Shown here: positions 46,346 through 57,050 of the stretch, one piece after another | Layout of the letters: every line of letters begins with the position of its first letter | Numbering within the stretch: position 1 is the first letter of the stretch | Origin: Tenrec ecaudatus | Taxonomy: Eukaryota; Chordata; Mammalia; Afrosoricida; Tenrecidae | Length of the DNA: 64,000 bases | NCBI RefSeq assembly: GCF_050624435.1 | Contig: NW_027459442.1 | Location: forward strand, 248,001 to 312,000 | Direction: 5' to 3' | The notes under the pieces: generated by a model | What the model saw: the letters and a program-made list of their open reading frames with translations, nothing else | Database searches by the model: none | Told to the model about the DNA's origin: nothing | Program-made: the position numbers and the translations under genes

Positions 46346-47090
46346 TAGGCTAGGGATAGGGGACCCCTAGGCTTAGGCTAAGGCACCCCTAGGCTTAGGC
46401 TAGGGCACCCCTAGGCTTAGGCTAGGGCACCCCTAGGCTTAGGCTAACGCTAGGGGACCCCTAGGCTTAGTCTAAGGCACCCGTAGGCTTAGGCTAGGGC
46501 ACCACTTGGCTTAGGCTAGGGCACCCCTAGGCTTAGGCTAAGACTAGGGGACCCCTAGGCTTAGGCTAAGGCACCCCTAGGCTTAGGCTAGGGCACCCCT
46601 AGGCTTAGGCTGGGCCCCCCTAGGGTTAGGCTTAGGCTAGGGCACCCCTAGGCTTAGGCTAGCGCACCCCTAGGCTTAGGATAGGGCACCCCTAGGCTTA
46701 GGCTAAGGCTAGGGCTCCACTAGACTTAGGCTAGGACAACCCTAGCCTTAGGCTGGGACAACCCCAGGCTTAGGCTAGGGCACCCCTAGGCTTAGGCTAG
46801 GGCACCCCTAGGCTTAGGCTATGGCACCCCTAGGTTTAGGTAGGGCGCCCCAAGGCTTAGGCTAAGGCTAGGGCTCCCCTAGCCTACGGCTATGGCACCC
46901 CTAGGCTTAGGCTAGGACACCCGTAGGCTTATTCTAGGGCACCCCTAGGCTTAGGCTAGGGCACCCCTAGGCTTAGGCTAAGGCTAGGGCTCCCCTAGCC
47001 TAAGGCTAGTGCTCCCCTAGCCTAAGGCTAGGGCACCCCTAGGCTTATGCTAGGGCAACCCTAGGCTTAGGCTAGGGCACCCCTAGGCAT
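46346..47090 (+). repeat. R1-start-like segment
   Basis: Begins with GGCTAGGGATAGGGG, a variant of the R1 unit start, and carries AGGGGACCCC, GTCTAAGGCACCCGTAGG, CACCACTTGGC, CTCCACTAGACTTAGG, GGGACAACCCC and GCGCCCCAAGGC (~46,846). The order is that of R1 but the middle (CTACACTTAGGG to GATAGTTCACC) is missing. Confidence 0.7.
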
Positions 47091-48065
47091 AGGCTAGGGC
47101 ACCCCTAAGCTTAGGCTAGGACACCCCTAGGCTTAGACTAAGGCTAGTGCACCCCTAGCCTACGGCTAGGGCACCCCTAGGCTTAGGGTAGGGCACCCCT
47201 AGGCTTAGGCTAGGGCAACCCTAGGCTTAGGCTAGGGCACCCCTAGGCTTAGGCTAAGGCTACCGCTCCCATAGCCTCAGGCTAGGGCACCCCTAGGCAT
47301 AGGTTAGGGCACCCCTAGGCTTAGGCTAGGGCACCCCAAGGTTTAGGCTAGGGCACCCCTAGGCTTAGGCTAAGGCTAGTGCTCCCCTAGCCTAAGGCTA
47401 GGTCACCCCTAGGCATAGGCTAGGGCACCCCTAGGCTTAGGTTAGGGTACCCCTAGGCTTAGGCTAGGGCAGCCATAGGCTTAGGCTAGGGCAACCTAGG
47501 CTTAGGCTAAGGCTAGGGCTAGCCTAGCCTAAGGCTAGGGCACCCATAGGCTTAGGCTAGAGCACTCGTAGGCTTAGGCAAGGGCACTTTTAGCCTTAGG
47601 CTAGGGCACCCCTAGGCTTAGGCTAGGACACCCCTAGGCGTAGGCTAAGGCTACGGCTCCACTAGCCTAAGGCTAGGGCACCCCTAGGCTAAGCTTAGGG
47701 CATCCCTACGCTTAGGCTAGGGCACCCCTAGGCTTAGTCTAAGGCTAGGAATCCCCTAGCCTAAGGCGCGGGCACCCCTAGACTCAGGCTATGGCACCCA
47801 TAGGCTTAGGCTAGGGCAATCCTAGGCTAGACTAAGGCTAGGGCTCCCCTAGCCTCAGGCTAGGGCACCCATAGGCTCAGGCTAGGGCACCCCTAGACTC
47901 AGGCAAGGGCACCCCTAGGCTTAGGCTAGGGCACCCCTAGACGTAGGCTACGGCTAGGGGTCCCCTAGCCTAAGGCTAGGGCATCGCTAGGCTTAGGCTA
48001 GGGCAACCGTAGGCTTAGGCTCGGGCACCCCAAGGCTTAGGCTATGGCTAGGGAACCCCTAGGCT
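47091..48065 (+). repeat. 0.37-kb block (copy 6) and R1-end-like segment
   Basis: From ~47,370 it shows CTAGGTCACCCC, GTACCCC, GCAGCCATAGG, GGGCAACCTAGG, TAGAGCACTCGTAGG and CAAGGGCACTTTTAGCC (~47,580), the marker order of the recurring block. Then R1-end landmarks follow: CTAAGCTTAGGGCATCC, GGCGCGGGC, AATCCTAGGCTAGACTAAGG, AGACGTAGG and GGGCATCGC (~47,980). Confidence 0.72.
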
Positions 48066-49520
48066 TAGGCTAAGGCACCCCTAGGCTGAGGCTAGGGCAC
48101 CCCTAGGCTTAGGCTAGGGCACCCCTAGGCTTCGGCTAGGGCACTCCTAGGCTTAGGCTAGGGCACCCATAGGCTTAGGCTAAGGCTAGGGATCCCCTAG
48201 CCTAACCCTAGGGCACACCTAGGCTTAGGCTAGGCACCCCTAGGCTTAGGCTAGGGCACCCCTAAGTTTAGGCTAGGGCACCCCTAGTCTTAGCCTAGGG
48301 CACCCCTAGGCTTAGGCTAGGGCACCCCTAGACTTATGCTAGGGCACCCCTAGGCTTAGGCTAAGGCTAGGGCTCCCCTAGCCTACCCTTAGGGCACACC
48401 TAGGCTTAGGTTAAGGCACCCATAGGCTTAGGCTAGGGCACCCCTAAGCTTAGGCTAGGGCACCCCTAGTCTTAGGCTAGGGCACCCCTAGGCTTAGGCT
48501 AGGGCACCCCTAGGCTTAGGCTAAGGCTAGGGCTCACCTAGCCTAAGGCTAGGGCACCCCTAGGCATAGGCTAGGGCACCCCTAGGCTTAGGCTAAGGCT
48601 ACGGCTCCCCTAGCCTAAGGCTAGGGCACCCCTAGGCATAGGCTAGGGCACCCCTAGGCTTAGGCTAGGGCACCCCTAGGCTTAGGCTAAAGCTAGGGCT
48701 CCCCTAGTCTAAGGCTAGGGCACCCGTAGGCTTAGACTAGGGCAACTCTAGGCTTAGGCTAGGGCACCCCTAGGCTTAGGATAGGGTACCCCTAGGCTTA
48801 GGCTACGGCTAGGGCTCCCCTAGCCTACGGCTAGAGCTCCCCTAGCCTAAGGATAGGGCACCCCTAGGCTTAGGCTAGGGCAACCCTAGGCTTAGGCTAG
48901 GGCAACCCTAGGCTTAGGCTAGGGCAACACTAGGCTTAGGCTAGGGCTCCCCTAGGCTTAGGGTAGGGCACCCCTAGGCTTAGGATAGGGCACCCCTAGG
49001 CTTAGGCTAAGGCTAGGGCTCCACTAGCCTCAGGTTAGGGCACCCCTAGACTCAGGTTAGGGCACCCCTAACCTTAGGCTAGGGCAATCCTAGGCTTAGG
49101 ATAAGGCTAGGGCTCCCCTAGCCTCAGACTAGGGCACCCCTAGGCTCAGGCTACGGCACCCCTAGGCTTAGACTAGGGCACCCCTAGGCTTAGTCTAAGG
49201 CTAGGGCTCCCCTAGCCTAAGGCTACAGCACCCCTAGGCTCAGGAAAGGGCACCCCTAGGCTTAGACTAGGGCACCCAATGCTTAGATAAAGGCTAGGGC
49301 TCCCCTAGCCTAAGGCTAGTGCACCCCTAGACTCAGGCTATGACACCCCTAGGCTTAGGGTAGGGCAATCCTTGGCTAGACTAACGCTAGGGCTCCCCTA
49401 TCCTCAGGCTACGGCACCCGTAGTCTCAGGCTAGGGCACCCGTAGGCTCAGGCTAGGGCACCCCTAGGCTTAGGCTAGGGCACCCCTAGGCTTAGGCTAA
49501 GGCTAGGGATCCCCTAGCCT
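48066..49520 (+). repeat. B-HOR-like segment (two thirds, rearranged)
   Basis: CCTAACCCTAGGGCACACC (~48,200) and CCTACCCTTAGGGCACACC (~48,386) are two versions of one B-HOR landmark (~5,356), so a stretch of ~190 bp has been doubled. From ~48,820 (CCTACGGCTAGAGCTCCCC) it follows B-HOR 6,945-7,700, through CTCAGACTAGGG and AGGAAAGGGC units. Confidence 0.65.
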
Positions 49521-50160
49521 AAGGCTTGAGCACCCCTAGGCTTAGGCTAGGGCACCCCTAGGCTTAGGTTAAGGCTAGGGCTCCCCTAGCCTAAGGCTAG
49601 GGCACCCCTAGGCTTAGGCTAGGGCACCACTAGGCTTAGTCTTAGGCTAGGGCACCCCTAGGCTTAGGCTAGGGCACCCCTAGACTTAGGCTAGGGCACC
49701 CCTAAGCTTAGGCTAGGGCACCCCAATGCTTAGGCTACGGCACCCCTAGGCTTAGGCTAGGGCACCCCTAGGCTTAGGCTAAGGCTACGGCTCCCCTAGC
49801 CACAGGCTAGGGCACCCCTAGACTCATGCTATGGCACTCCTAGGCTTAAGCTAGGGCAATCCTAGGCTAGACTAAGGCTAGGGCTCCCCAAGCCTGTGGA
49901 TAGGGTACCTGTATGCTCACGCTAGGGCACCACTAGGCTCAGGCTAGGGCAGCCCTAGGTTTAGGCTAGGGCACCCCTAGGCTTAGGCTAAAGCTAGGGC
50001 TCCCCTAGCCTCAGGCTAGGGCACCCCTAGGCTTAGGCTAGGGCACCCGTAGGCTTAGGCTAGGGCACCCCAAGGCTTAGGCTAAGGCTAGGGCTCCCCT
50101 AACCTAAGGCTAGAGCACCCCTAGGCTTAGGCTAGGGCACCCCTAGGTTTAGACTAGGGC
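49521..50160 (+). repeat. Mosaic resembling 24,790-25,330
   Basis: Shares CTTGAGCACCCC, GTCTTAGGCTAGGGC, the CCACAGG/ACTCATGC pair (~49,798-49,830) and a CTCAGG cluster with the earlier region. It leads directly into a partial R1 unit. Confidence 0.6.
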
Positions 50161-50801
50161 ACCCAAGCTTAGGCTAAAGCTAGGGCTCCCCTAGCATAAG
50201 GCTAGGGCACCCGTAGGCTGAGGCTAGGGCAACTATAGGCTTATGCTAGGGCACCCCTAGGCTTAGGCTAGGGTACACCTAGGCTTAGGCTAAGGCTTGG
50301 AGTCCCCTAGCCTAAGGCTAGGTCACCCCTAGGCTTTGGGTAGGGCACCTTTAGGATTTGGCTAGGGCACCCCTTGGCTTAGGCTAGGGCACCCCTAGGC
50401 TAAGGCTAAGGCTAGGGCTCCCCTAGCCTCAGGCTAAGGCACCCGTAGGCTCAGGCTATGGCACCCCTAGGCTCAGGCAAAGGCACCCCTAGGTTTAGGC
50501 TAGGGCACCACTAAGCTTAGGCTAGGGCACCCCTAGACGTAGGCTAAGGCTAGGTGTCCCCTAGCCTACGGCTAGGGCATCGCTAGGCTTAGGCTAGGGC
50601 AACCGTAGGCTTAGGCTCGGGCACCCCAAGGCTTAGGCTATGGCTAGGGGACCCCTAGGCTTAGGCTAAAGCACCCCTAGGCTTAGGTTAGGGAACACCG
50701 AGGTTTAGGCTAGGGCACCCCTAGGCTTAGGCTAAAGCTAGGGCTCCCCTAGGCTTAGGCTAGGGCATCCCTAGGCTTTGGCTATGGCACCCCTAGGCTT
50801 A
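50161..50801 (+). repeat. R1 unit with internal deletion
   Basis: Matches the second half of R1 copy a: CCGTAGGCTGAGG at 50,211 against 1,014 (offset 49,197), and the unit end at 50,801 against 1,950 (offset 48,851). The change of 346 bp corresponds to a deletion between ~1,220 and ~1,570 of copy a, which removed the ACTTTTAGCC and GGCATTCCTAGG landmarks. Confidence 0.78.
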
Positions 50802-52772
50802 GGCTAGGGCTAGGGGACCCCTAGGCTTAAGCTAAGGCACCCCTAGGCTTAGGCTAGGGCACCCCTAGGCTTAGGCTAGGACACCCCTAGGCTTAGGCTA
50901 GGGCACCCCTGGCTTAGGCTAAGGCTAGGGGACCCCTAGGCTTAGGCTAAGGCACCCCTAGGCTTAGGCTAGGGCACCACTTGGCTTAGGCTAGGGCACC
51001 CCTAGGCTTAGGCTAAGACTAGGGGACCCCTAGGCTTAGGCTAAGGCACCCCTAGGCTTAGGTTAGTGCACCCCTAGGCTTAGGCTGGGGCACCCCTAGG
51101 CTTAGGCTTAGGCTAGGGGACCCCTAGGCTTAGGCTAAGCTAGGGGACTCCTAGGTTTAGGCTAGGGCACCCCTAGGCTTAGGCTAGGGCACCCCAAGGG
51201 TTAGGCTAGGGCACGCCTACACTTAGGGTGGGGCACCCCTAGGCTTAGGCTAAGGCTAGGGCTCCACTAGCCTAAGGCTAGCGTACCCCTAGGCTTTGGC
51301 TACGGCACCCCTAGACTTAGGCTAGGGCACCCCTAGGCTTAGGCTAGGGTACCCCTAGGCTTAGGCTAAGGCTAGGGCTCCTCTAGCCTAACGCTAGGGC
51401 ATCCCTAAGCTTGGGCTAGGGAACCCCTAGGCTTAGGATAGGGCACCCCTAGGCTTAGGCTAGGGCACCCCAAGGCTTTGGCTAAGGCTAGGGCTCCCCT
51501 AGCCTAAGGCTAGGGCACCCCTAGGCTTTGGCTAGAGAACCCCTAGGGTTAGGGTAGGGCACCCCTAGGCTTAGGATAGTTCACCCCTAGGCTTAGGATA
51601 GGGCACCCCTAGGCTTAGGATATGGCACCCCTAGGCTTAAGCTAAGGCTAGGGCTCCACTAGACTAAGGCTAGGACACCCCTAGCCTTAGGCTGGGACAA
51701 CCCTAGGCTTCGGCTAGGGCACCCCTAGGTTTAGGCTAGGGCACCCCTAGGCTTAGGCTAGGGCACCCCTAGGCTTAGGGTAGGGCACCACAAGCTTAGG
51801 CTAAATAGGGATCCCCTAGCATAAGGCTAGGGCACCCGTAGGCTGAGGCTAGGGCAACTATAGGCTTAGGCTAGGGCACCCCTAGGCTTAGGCTAAGGTA
51901 CACCTAGCTTAGGCTAAGGCTTGGAGTCCCCTAGCCTAAGGCTAGGGCACCCCTAGGCTTTGGGTAGGGCACCTTTAGGCTTTGGCTAGGGCACCCCTTG
52001 GTTTAGGCTAGGGCACCCCTAGGCTAAGGCTAAGGCTAGGGCTCCACTAGCCTAAGGCTAGGGCACCCCTAGGGTTAGGCTAGGGCATCCCTAGGCATAG
52101 GCTAGGACACCTCAAGGCTTAGGCAAGGGCACTTTTAGCCTTAGGCTAGGGCACCCCTAGGCTTAGGCTAGGACACCCCTAGGCTTAGGCTAAGGCTAGC
52201 GCTCCCCTAGCCTAAGGCTAGGGCACCCCTAGGCTAAGCCTAGGGCATCCCTAGGCTTAGGCTAGAGCACCCCTAGGCTTAGGCTAAGGCTAAGGCTTCC
52301 CTAGCCTAAGGCGTGGGCACCCCTAGACTCAGGTTATGGCAACCCTAGGCTTAGGCTAGGGCATTCCTAGGCTAGACTAAGGCTAGGGCTCCCCTAGCCT
52401 CAGGCTAGGGCACCCGTAGGCTCAGGCTAGGGCACCCCTAGGCTCAGGCAAAGGCACCCCTAGGTTTAGGCTAGGGTACCACTAAGCTTAGGCTAGGGCA
52501 CCCCTAGACGTAGGCTAAGGCTAGGTGTCCCCTAGCCTAAGGCTAGGGCATCGCTAGGCTTAGGCTAGGGCAACCGTAGGCTTAGGCTCGGGCAACCCAA
52601 GGCTTAGGCTATGGCTAGGGGACCCCTAGACTTAGGCTAAAGCACCCCTAGGCTTAGGTTAGGGAACCCCTAGGTTTAGGCTAGGGCACCCCTAGGCTTA
52701 GGCTAAAGCTAGGGCTCCCCTAGGCTTAGGCTAGGGCATCCCTAGGCTTTGGCTATGGCACCCCTAGGCTTA
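50802..52772 (+). repeat. R1 higher-order repeat, copy d (1,971 bp)
   Basis: Complete R1 unit. It matches 1-1,950 at a constant offset of 50,822 bp and differs at scattered single bases, for example GACACCCC for GGGCAGCC-type changes at ~50,880-50,905, CCTAAGCTTGGG for CCTAGGCTTGGG (~51,405) and TTATGCTAGGG back to TTAGGCTAGGG (~52,350). By eye the identity is very high, comparable to adjacent B-HOR copies. Confidence 0.88.
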
Positions 52773-53975
52773 GGCTAGGGCTAGGGGACCCCTAGGCTTA
52801 GGCTAAGGCACCCCTATGCTTAGGCTAGGGCACCCCTAGGCTTAGGCTAGGGCACCCCTAGGCTTAGGCTAGGGCACCCCTAGGCTTAGGCTAGGGCACC
52901 CCTGGCTTAGGCTAAGGCTAGGGGACCCCTAGGCTTAGGCTAAGGCACCCCTAGGCTTAGGCTAGGGCACCACTTGGCTTAGGCTAGGGCACCCCTAGGC
53001 TTAGGCTAAGACTAGGGGACCCCTAGGCTTAGGCTAAGGCACCCCTAGGCTTAGGCTAGTGCACCCCTAGGCTTAGGCTGGGGCACCCCTAGGCTTTGGC
53101 TTAGGCTAGGGTACCCCTAAGCTTTGGCTAAAGCACCCCTAGACTTAGGCTAGGGCACCCCTAGGCTTAGGCTAGGGTACCCCTAGGCTTAGGCTAAGGC
53201 TAGAGCTCCTCTAGCCTAACGCTAGGGCATCCCTAGGCTTGGGCTAGGGAACCCCTAGGCTTAGGATAGGGCACCCCTAGGCTTAGGCTAGGGCACCCCA
53301 AGGCTTTGGCTAAGGCTAGGGCTCCCCTAGCCTAAGGCTAGGGCACCCCTAGGCTTTGGCTAGAGCACCCCTAGCCTTAGGGTAGGGCACCCCTAGGCTT
53401 AGGATAGTTCACCCCTAGGCTTAGGATAGGGCACCCCTAGGCTTAGGCTAAGGCTAGGGCTCCACTAGACTAAGGCTAGGACACCCCTAGCCTTAGGCTG
53501 GGACAACCCTAAGCTTAGGCTAGGGCACCCCTCGGTTTAGGCTAGGGCACCCCTAGGCTTAGGCTAGGGCACCCATAGGTTTAGGCTAGGGCGCCCCAAG
53601 GCTTAGGCTAAGGCTAGGGCTCCCCTTGTCTAAGGCTATGGCACCCCTAGGCTTAGGCTAGGGCACCCCTAGGCTTAGGCTAGAACACCCGTAGGCTTAG
53701 GCTAGGGCACCCCTAGCCTCAGACTAGGGCACCCCTAGGCTCAGGCTAGGGCACCCCTAGGCTTAGACTAGGGCACCCCTAGGCTAAGGCTAAGGCTAGG
53801 GCTTCCCTAGCCTAAGGCTATGGCACCCCTAGGCTCAGGAAAGGGCACACCTAGGCTTAGACTAGGGCACCCATATGCTTAGGAAAAGGCTAGGGCTCCC
53901 CTAGCCTAAGGCTAGGGCACCCCTAGGCTTAGGCTAGGGCAACCCTAGGCTTAGGCTTGGGCACCCCAAGGCTTT
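52773..53975 (+). repeat. R1 higher-order repeat, copy e (partial, second subtype)
   Basis: Follows R1 copy b from 1,951 to 3,151 at offsets 50,822-50,846, with one added 22-bp unit before CCCTGG (52,900). At GGCTTT (53,975) it continues AGCTAGGGTTCC, whereas copy b continues GGGTAGGGC. This copy appears to represent the parental state for the first part of hybrid copy b. Confidence 0.85.
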
Positions 53976-56900
53976 AGCTAGGGTTCCCCATGGCTTAGGC
54001 TAAGGCTAAGGCTCCCCTAGCCTCTGGCTACTGCACCCCTAGACTCAGGCTATGACACCCCTAGGCTTAGGCTAGGGCAATCCTAGGCTAGACTAACGCT
54101 AGGGCTCCCCTATCCTCAGGTTAGGGCACCCGTAGGCTCAGGCTAGGGCACCTCTAGGCTCAGGCTAGGGCACCCCTAGGCTTAGGTTAGGGCACCCCTA
54201 GGCTTAGGCTAAGGCTAGGGCTTCCCTAGCCTAAGGCTAGAGCACCCCTAGGCTTAGGCTAGGGAACCCAAAAGCTTCAGCTAGGGCACCCCTAGGCTTA
54301 GACGTAGACTAGGGCTCCCCTAGGCTTACGCTAGGGCGCCGCTAGGCTTAGGCTAGGGCACCCCTAGGCTTAGGCTAGCGTACCCCTAGACTTAGGCTAG
54401 GGTACCCCTAAGCTTAGGCTAGGGCAACCCAAGGCTTAGGCTAGGGCACCCCTAGGCTTAGGCTAAGGCTACGGCTCCCCTAGCCACAGGCTAGGGCAAC
54501 CCTAGACTCATTCTATGGCACCCCTAGGCTTAGGCTAGGGCAATCCTAGGCTAGACTAAGGCTAGGCCTCCCCTAGCCTCAGGCTAGGGTACCTGTAGGC
54601 TCAGGCTAGGGCACCCCTAGGCTCAGGCTAGGGCACCCCTAGGCTTAGGCTAGGGCACTCCTTCGCTTAGGCTAGGGCACCACTAGGCTTAGACTTAGGC
54701 TAGGGCTCCCCTAGGCTAAGGCTAGGGCACCCCTAGGCTTAACTAGGGCACCCTTAGGCTTAGGCTAGGGCACCCCTAAGCCTAGACTAGGGCACCCCTA
54801 GACTTAGGCTAGGGCACCCCTAAGCTTAGGCTGGGGCACCCCAAGGCTTAGGCTAGGGCACAGCTAGGCTTAGGCTACGGCACCCCTAGGCTTAGGCTAG
54901 GGCACCACTAGGCTTAGGCTAGGGTAAACCTAGGCTAGACTAAGGCTAGGGCTCCCCTAGCCTCAGGCTAGGGCACCTGTAGACTCAGGCTAGGGCACCC
55001 CTAGGCTTAGGCTAGGGCACCCGTAGACTTAGGCTAGGGCACCCCAAGGCTTAGGCTAAGGGTAGGGCTCCCCTAGCCTAAGGCTAGAGCACCCCTAGGC
55101 TTAGGCTAGGGCACCCCTAGGCTTAGGCTAGGGCACCCCAAGGCTTAGGCTAAGGCTAGGGCTCCCCTAGCCTAAGGCTAGAGCACCCCTAGGCTTAGGC
55201 TAGGGCACCCCTAGGCTTAGGCTAGGGCACCCCTAGGCTTAGGCTAAGGCTAGGGCTCCCCTAACCTAAGGCTAGGGCACCCGTAGGCTTAGGCTAGGGC
55301 AACTCTAGGCTTAGGCTAGGGCACCCCCAGGCTTTGGTAGGGTACCCCTAGGCTTAGGCTTGGGCACCCCTTGGTTTAGACTAGGGCACCCCTAAGCTAA
55401 GGCTAAGGCTAGGGCTCCATTAGCCTAAGGCTAGGGCACCCCTAGGGTTAGGTTAGGGCACCCCTAGATTTAGGCTAGGACACCCCTAGGCTTAGGCTAA
55501 GGCTAGTGCTCCCTAGCCTAAGGCTAGGCCTCCCCTAGGCTTAGGCTAGGGCACCCCTAGTCTTAGGCTAGGGCACCCCTAGGCTTACGCTAGTGCACAC
55601 CTAGGCTTATGCTAGGGCACCCCTAGGCTTAGACTAGGACACACCTTGGCTTAGGTTAAAGCTAGGGCTCCCCTAGCCTAAGGCTAGGGCACCCATAGGC
55701 TTAGGCTAGGGCAACTCTAGGCTTTGGATAGGGTACCCCTAGGCTTAGGCTAAGGCTAGGGCTCCATTAGCCTAAGGCTAGGGCACCCTTAGGCTTAGAC
55801 GAGGGCACCCCTAGGCTTAGGCTAAGGCTAGGGCTCCCCTACGCTTAGGTTAGGGTACCACAAGGCTTAGGGTAGGTCACCCCTAGGCTTAGGATAGGGC
55901 ACCCCTAGGCTTAGGCTAGGGCACACCTAGGCTTCGGCTAAGGCTAGGGCTCCCCTAGGCTTAGGCTAGGGCACCCCTTGGCGTAGGCTAGGGCACACCT
56001 AGGCTTAGGCTAGGGCACCCCTAGGCTTAGGCTAAGGCTAGGGCTCCCCTAGGCTTAGGCTAGGGCACCCCTTGGCTTAGGCTAAGGCACCCCTAGGCTT
56101 AGGCTAGGGCACCCCTAGGCTTAGGCTAAGGCTAGGGCTCCCCGAACCTAAGGCTAGGGCACCCCTAGGCTTAGGCTAGGGCACCCCTAGGCTTAGGCTA
56201 GGGCACAGCTAGGCTTAGCCTAAGGCTACAGCTCCATAGCCTCAGGCTAGGGCACCCCTAAACTCAGGATATGGCACCCCTAGGCTTAGAATAGGGCAAT
56301 CCTAGGCTAGACTAAGGAAAGGGCACCTGTAGGCTCATACTATGGCACCCCTAGGCTTAGGCTAGGGCAATCCTAGGCTAGACTAAGGCTAGGGCTCCCC
56401 TAGGCTCAAGCTAGGGCACCTGTAGGCTCAGGCTAGGGCACCCCTAGGCTCAGGCTAGGGCACCCCTAGGCTTAGGCTAGGGCACGCCTAGGCTTAGGCT
56501 AAAGCTAGGGCTCCCCTAGCCTCAGGCTAGGGCACCCCTAGGCTTAGGCTAGGGCACTCGTAGGCTTAGGTTAGGGAACCCCAGGTCTTAGGCTAAGGCT
56601 AGGGCTCCCCTAGCCTAAGGCTAGAGCACCCCTAGGCTTAGGCTAGGGCACCCCTAGGCTTAGGCTAGGGCACCCCTAGGCTTAGGCTAAAGCTAGGGCT
56701 CCCCTAGCCTAAGGCTAGGGCACCCGTAGGCTTAGGCTAGGGAAACTCTAGGCTTAGGCTAGGGCACCCCTAGGCTTAGGATAGGGTACCCCTAGGCTTA
56801 GGCTAAGGCTAGGGCTCCATTAGCCTAAGGCTAGGGCACCCCTAGGGTTAGGCTAGGGCACCCCTAGGCTTAGGCTAGGACACCCCTAGGCTTAGGCTAA

Positions 56901-57050
56901 GGCTAGTGCTCCCTAGCCTAAGGCTTGGCCTCTCCTAGGCTTAGGCTAGGGCACACCTAGGCTTAGGCTAGGGCACGCCTAGGCTTAGGCTAGGGCACCC
57001 CTAGGCTTAGGCTAGGGCACCCCTAGGCTTAGGCTAGTGCACCCCTAGGC
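53976..57050 (+). repeat. Mosaic resembling 26.9-30.9 kb
   Basis: Contains CTACTGCACCCC, CTATGACACC, AATCC units, GGCGCCGCTAG (54,335), the CCACAGG/ACTCA pair, CTAGGCCTCCCC (~55,525 and, as GGCCTCTCC, ~56,927), CTCCATTAGCC units (three) and a CACAGCTAGG block (56,204). Landmark order follows 26.9-30.9 kb about 27 kb upstream with unit-scale gains and losses. Confidence 0.65.
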
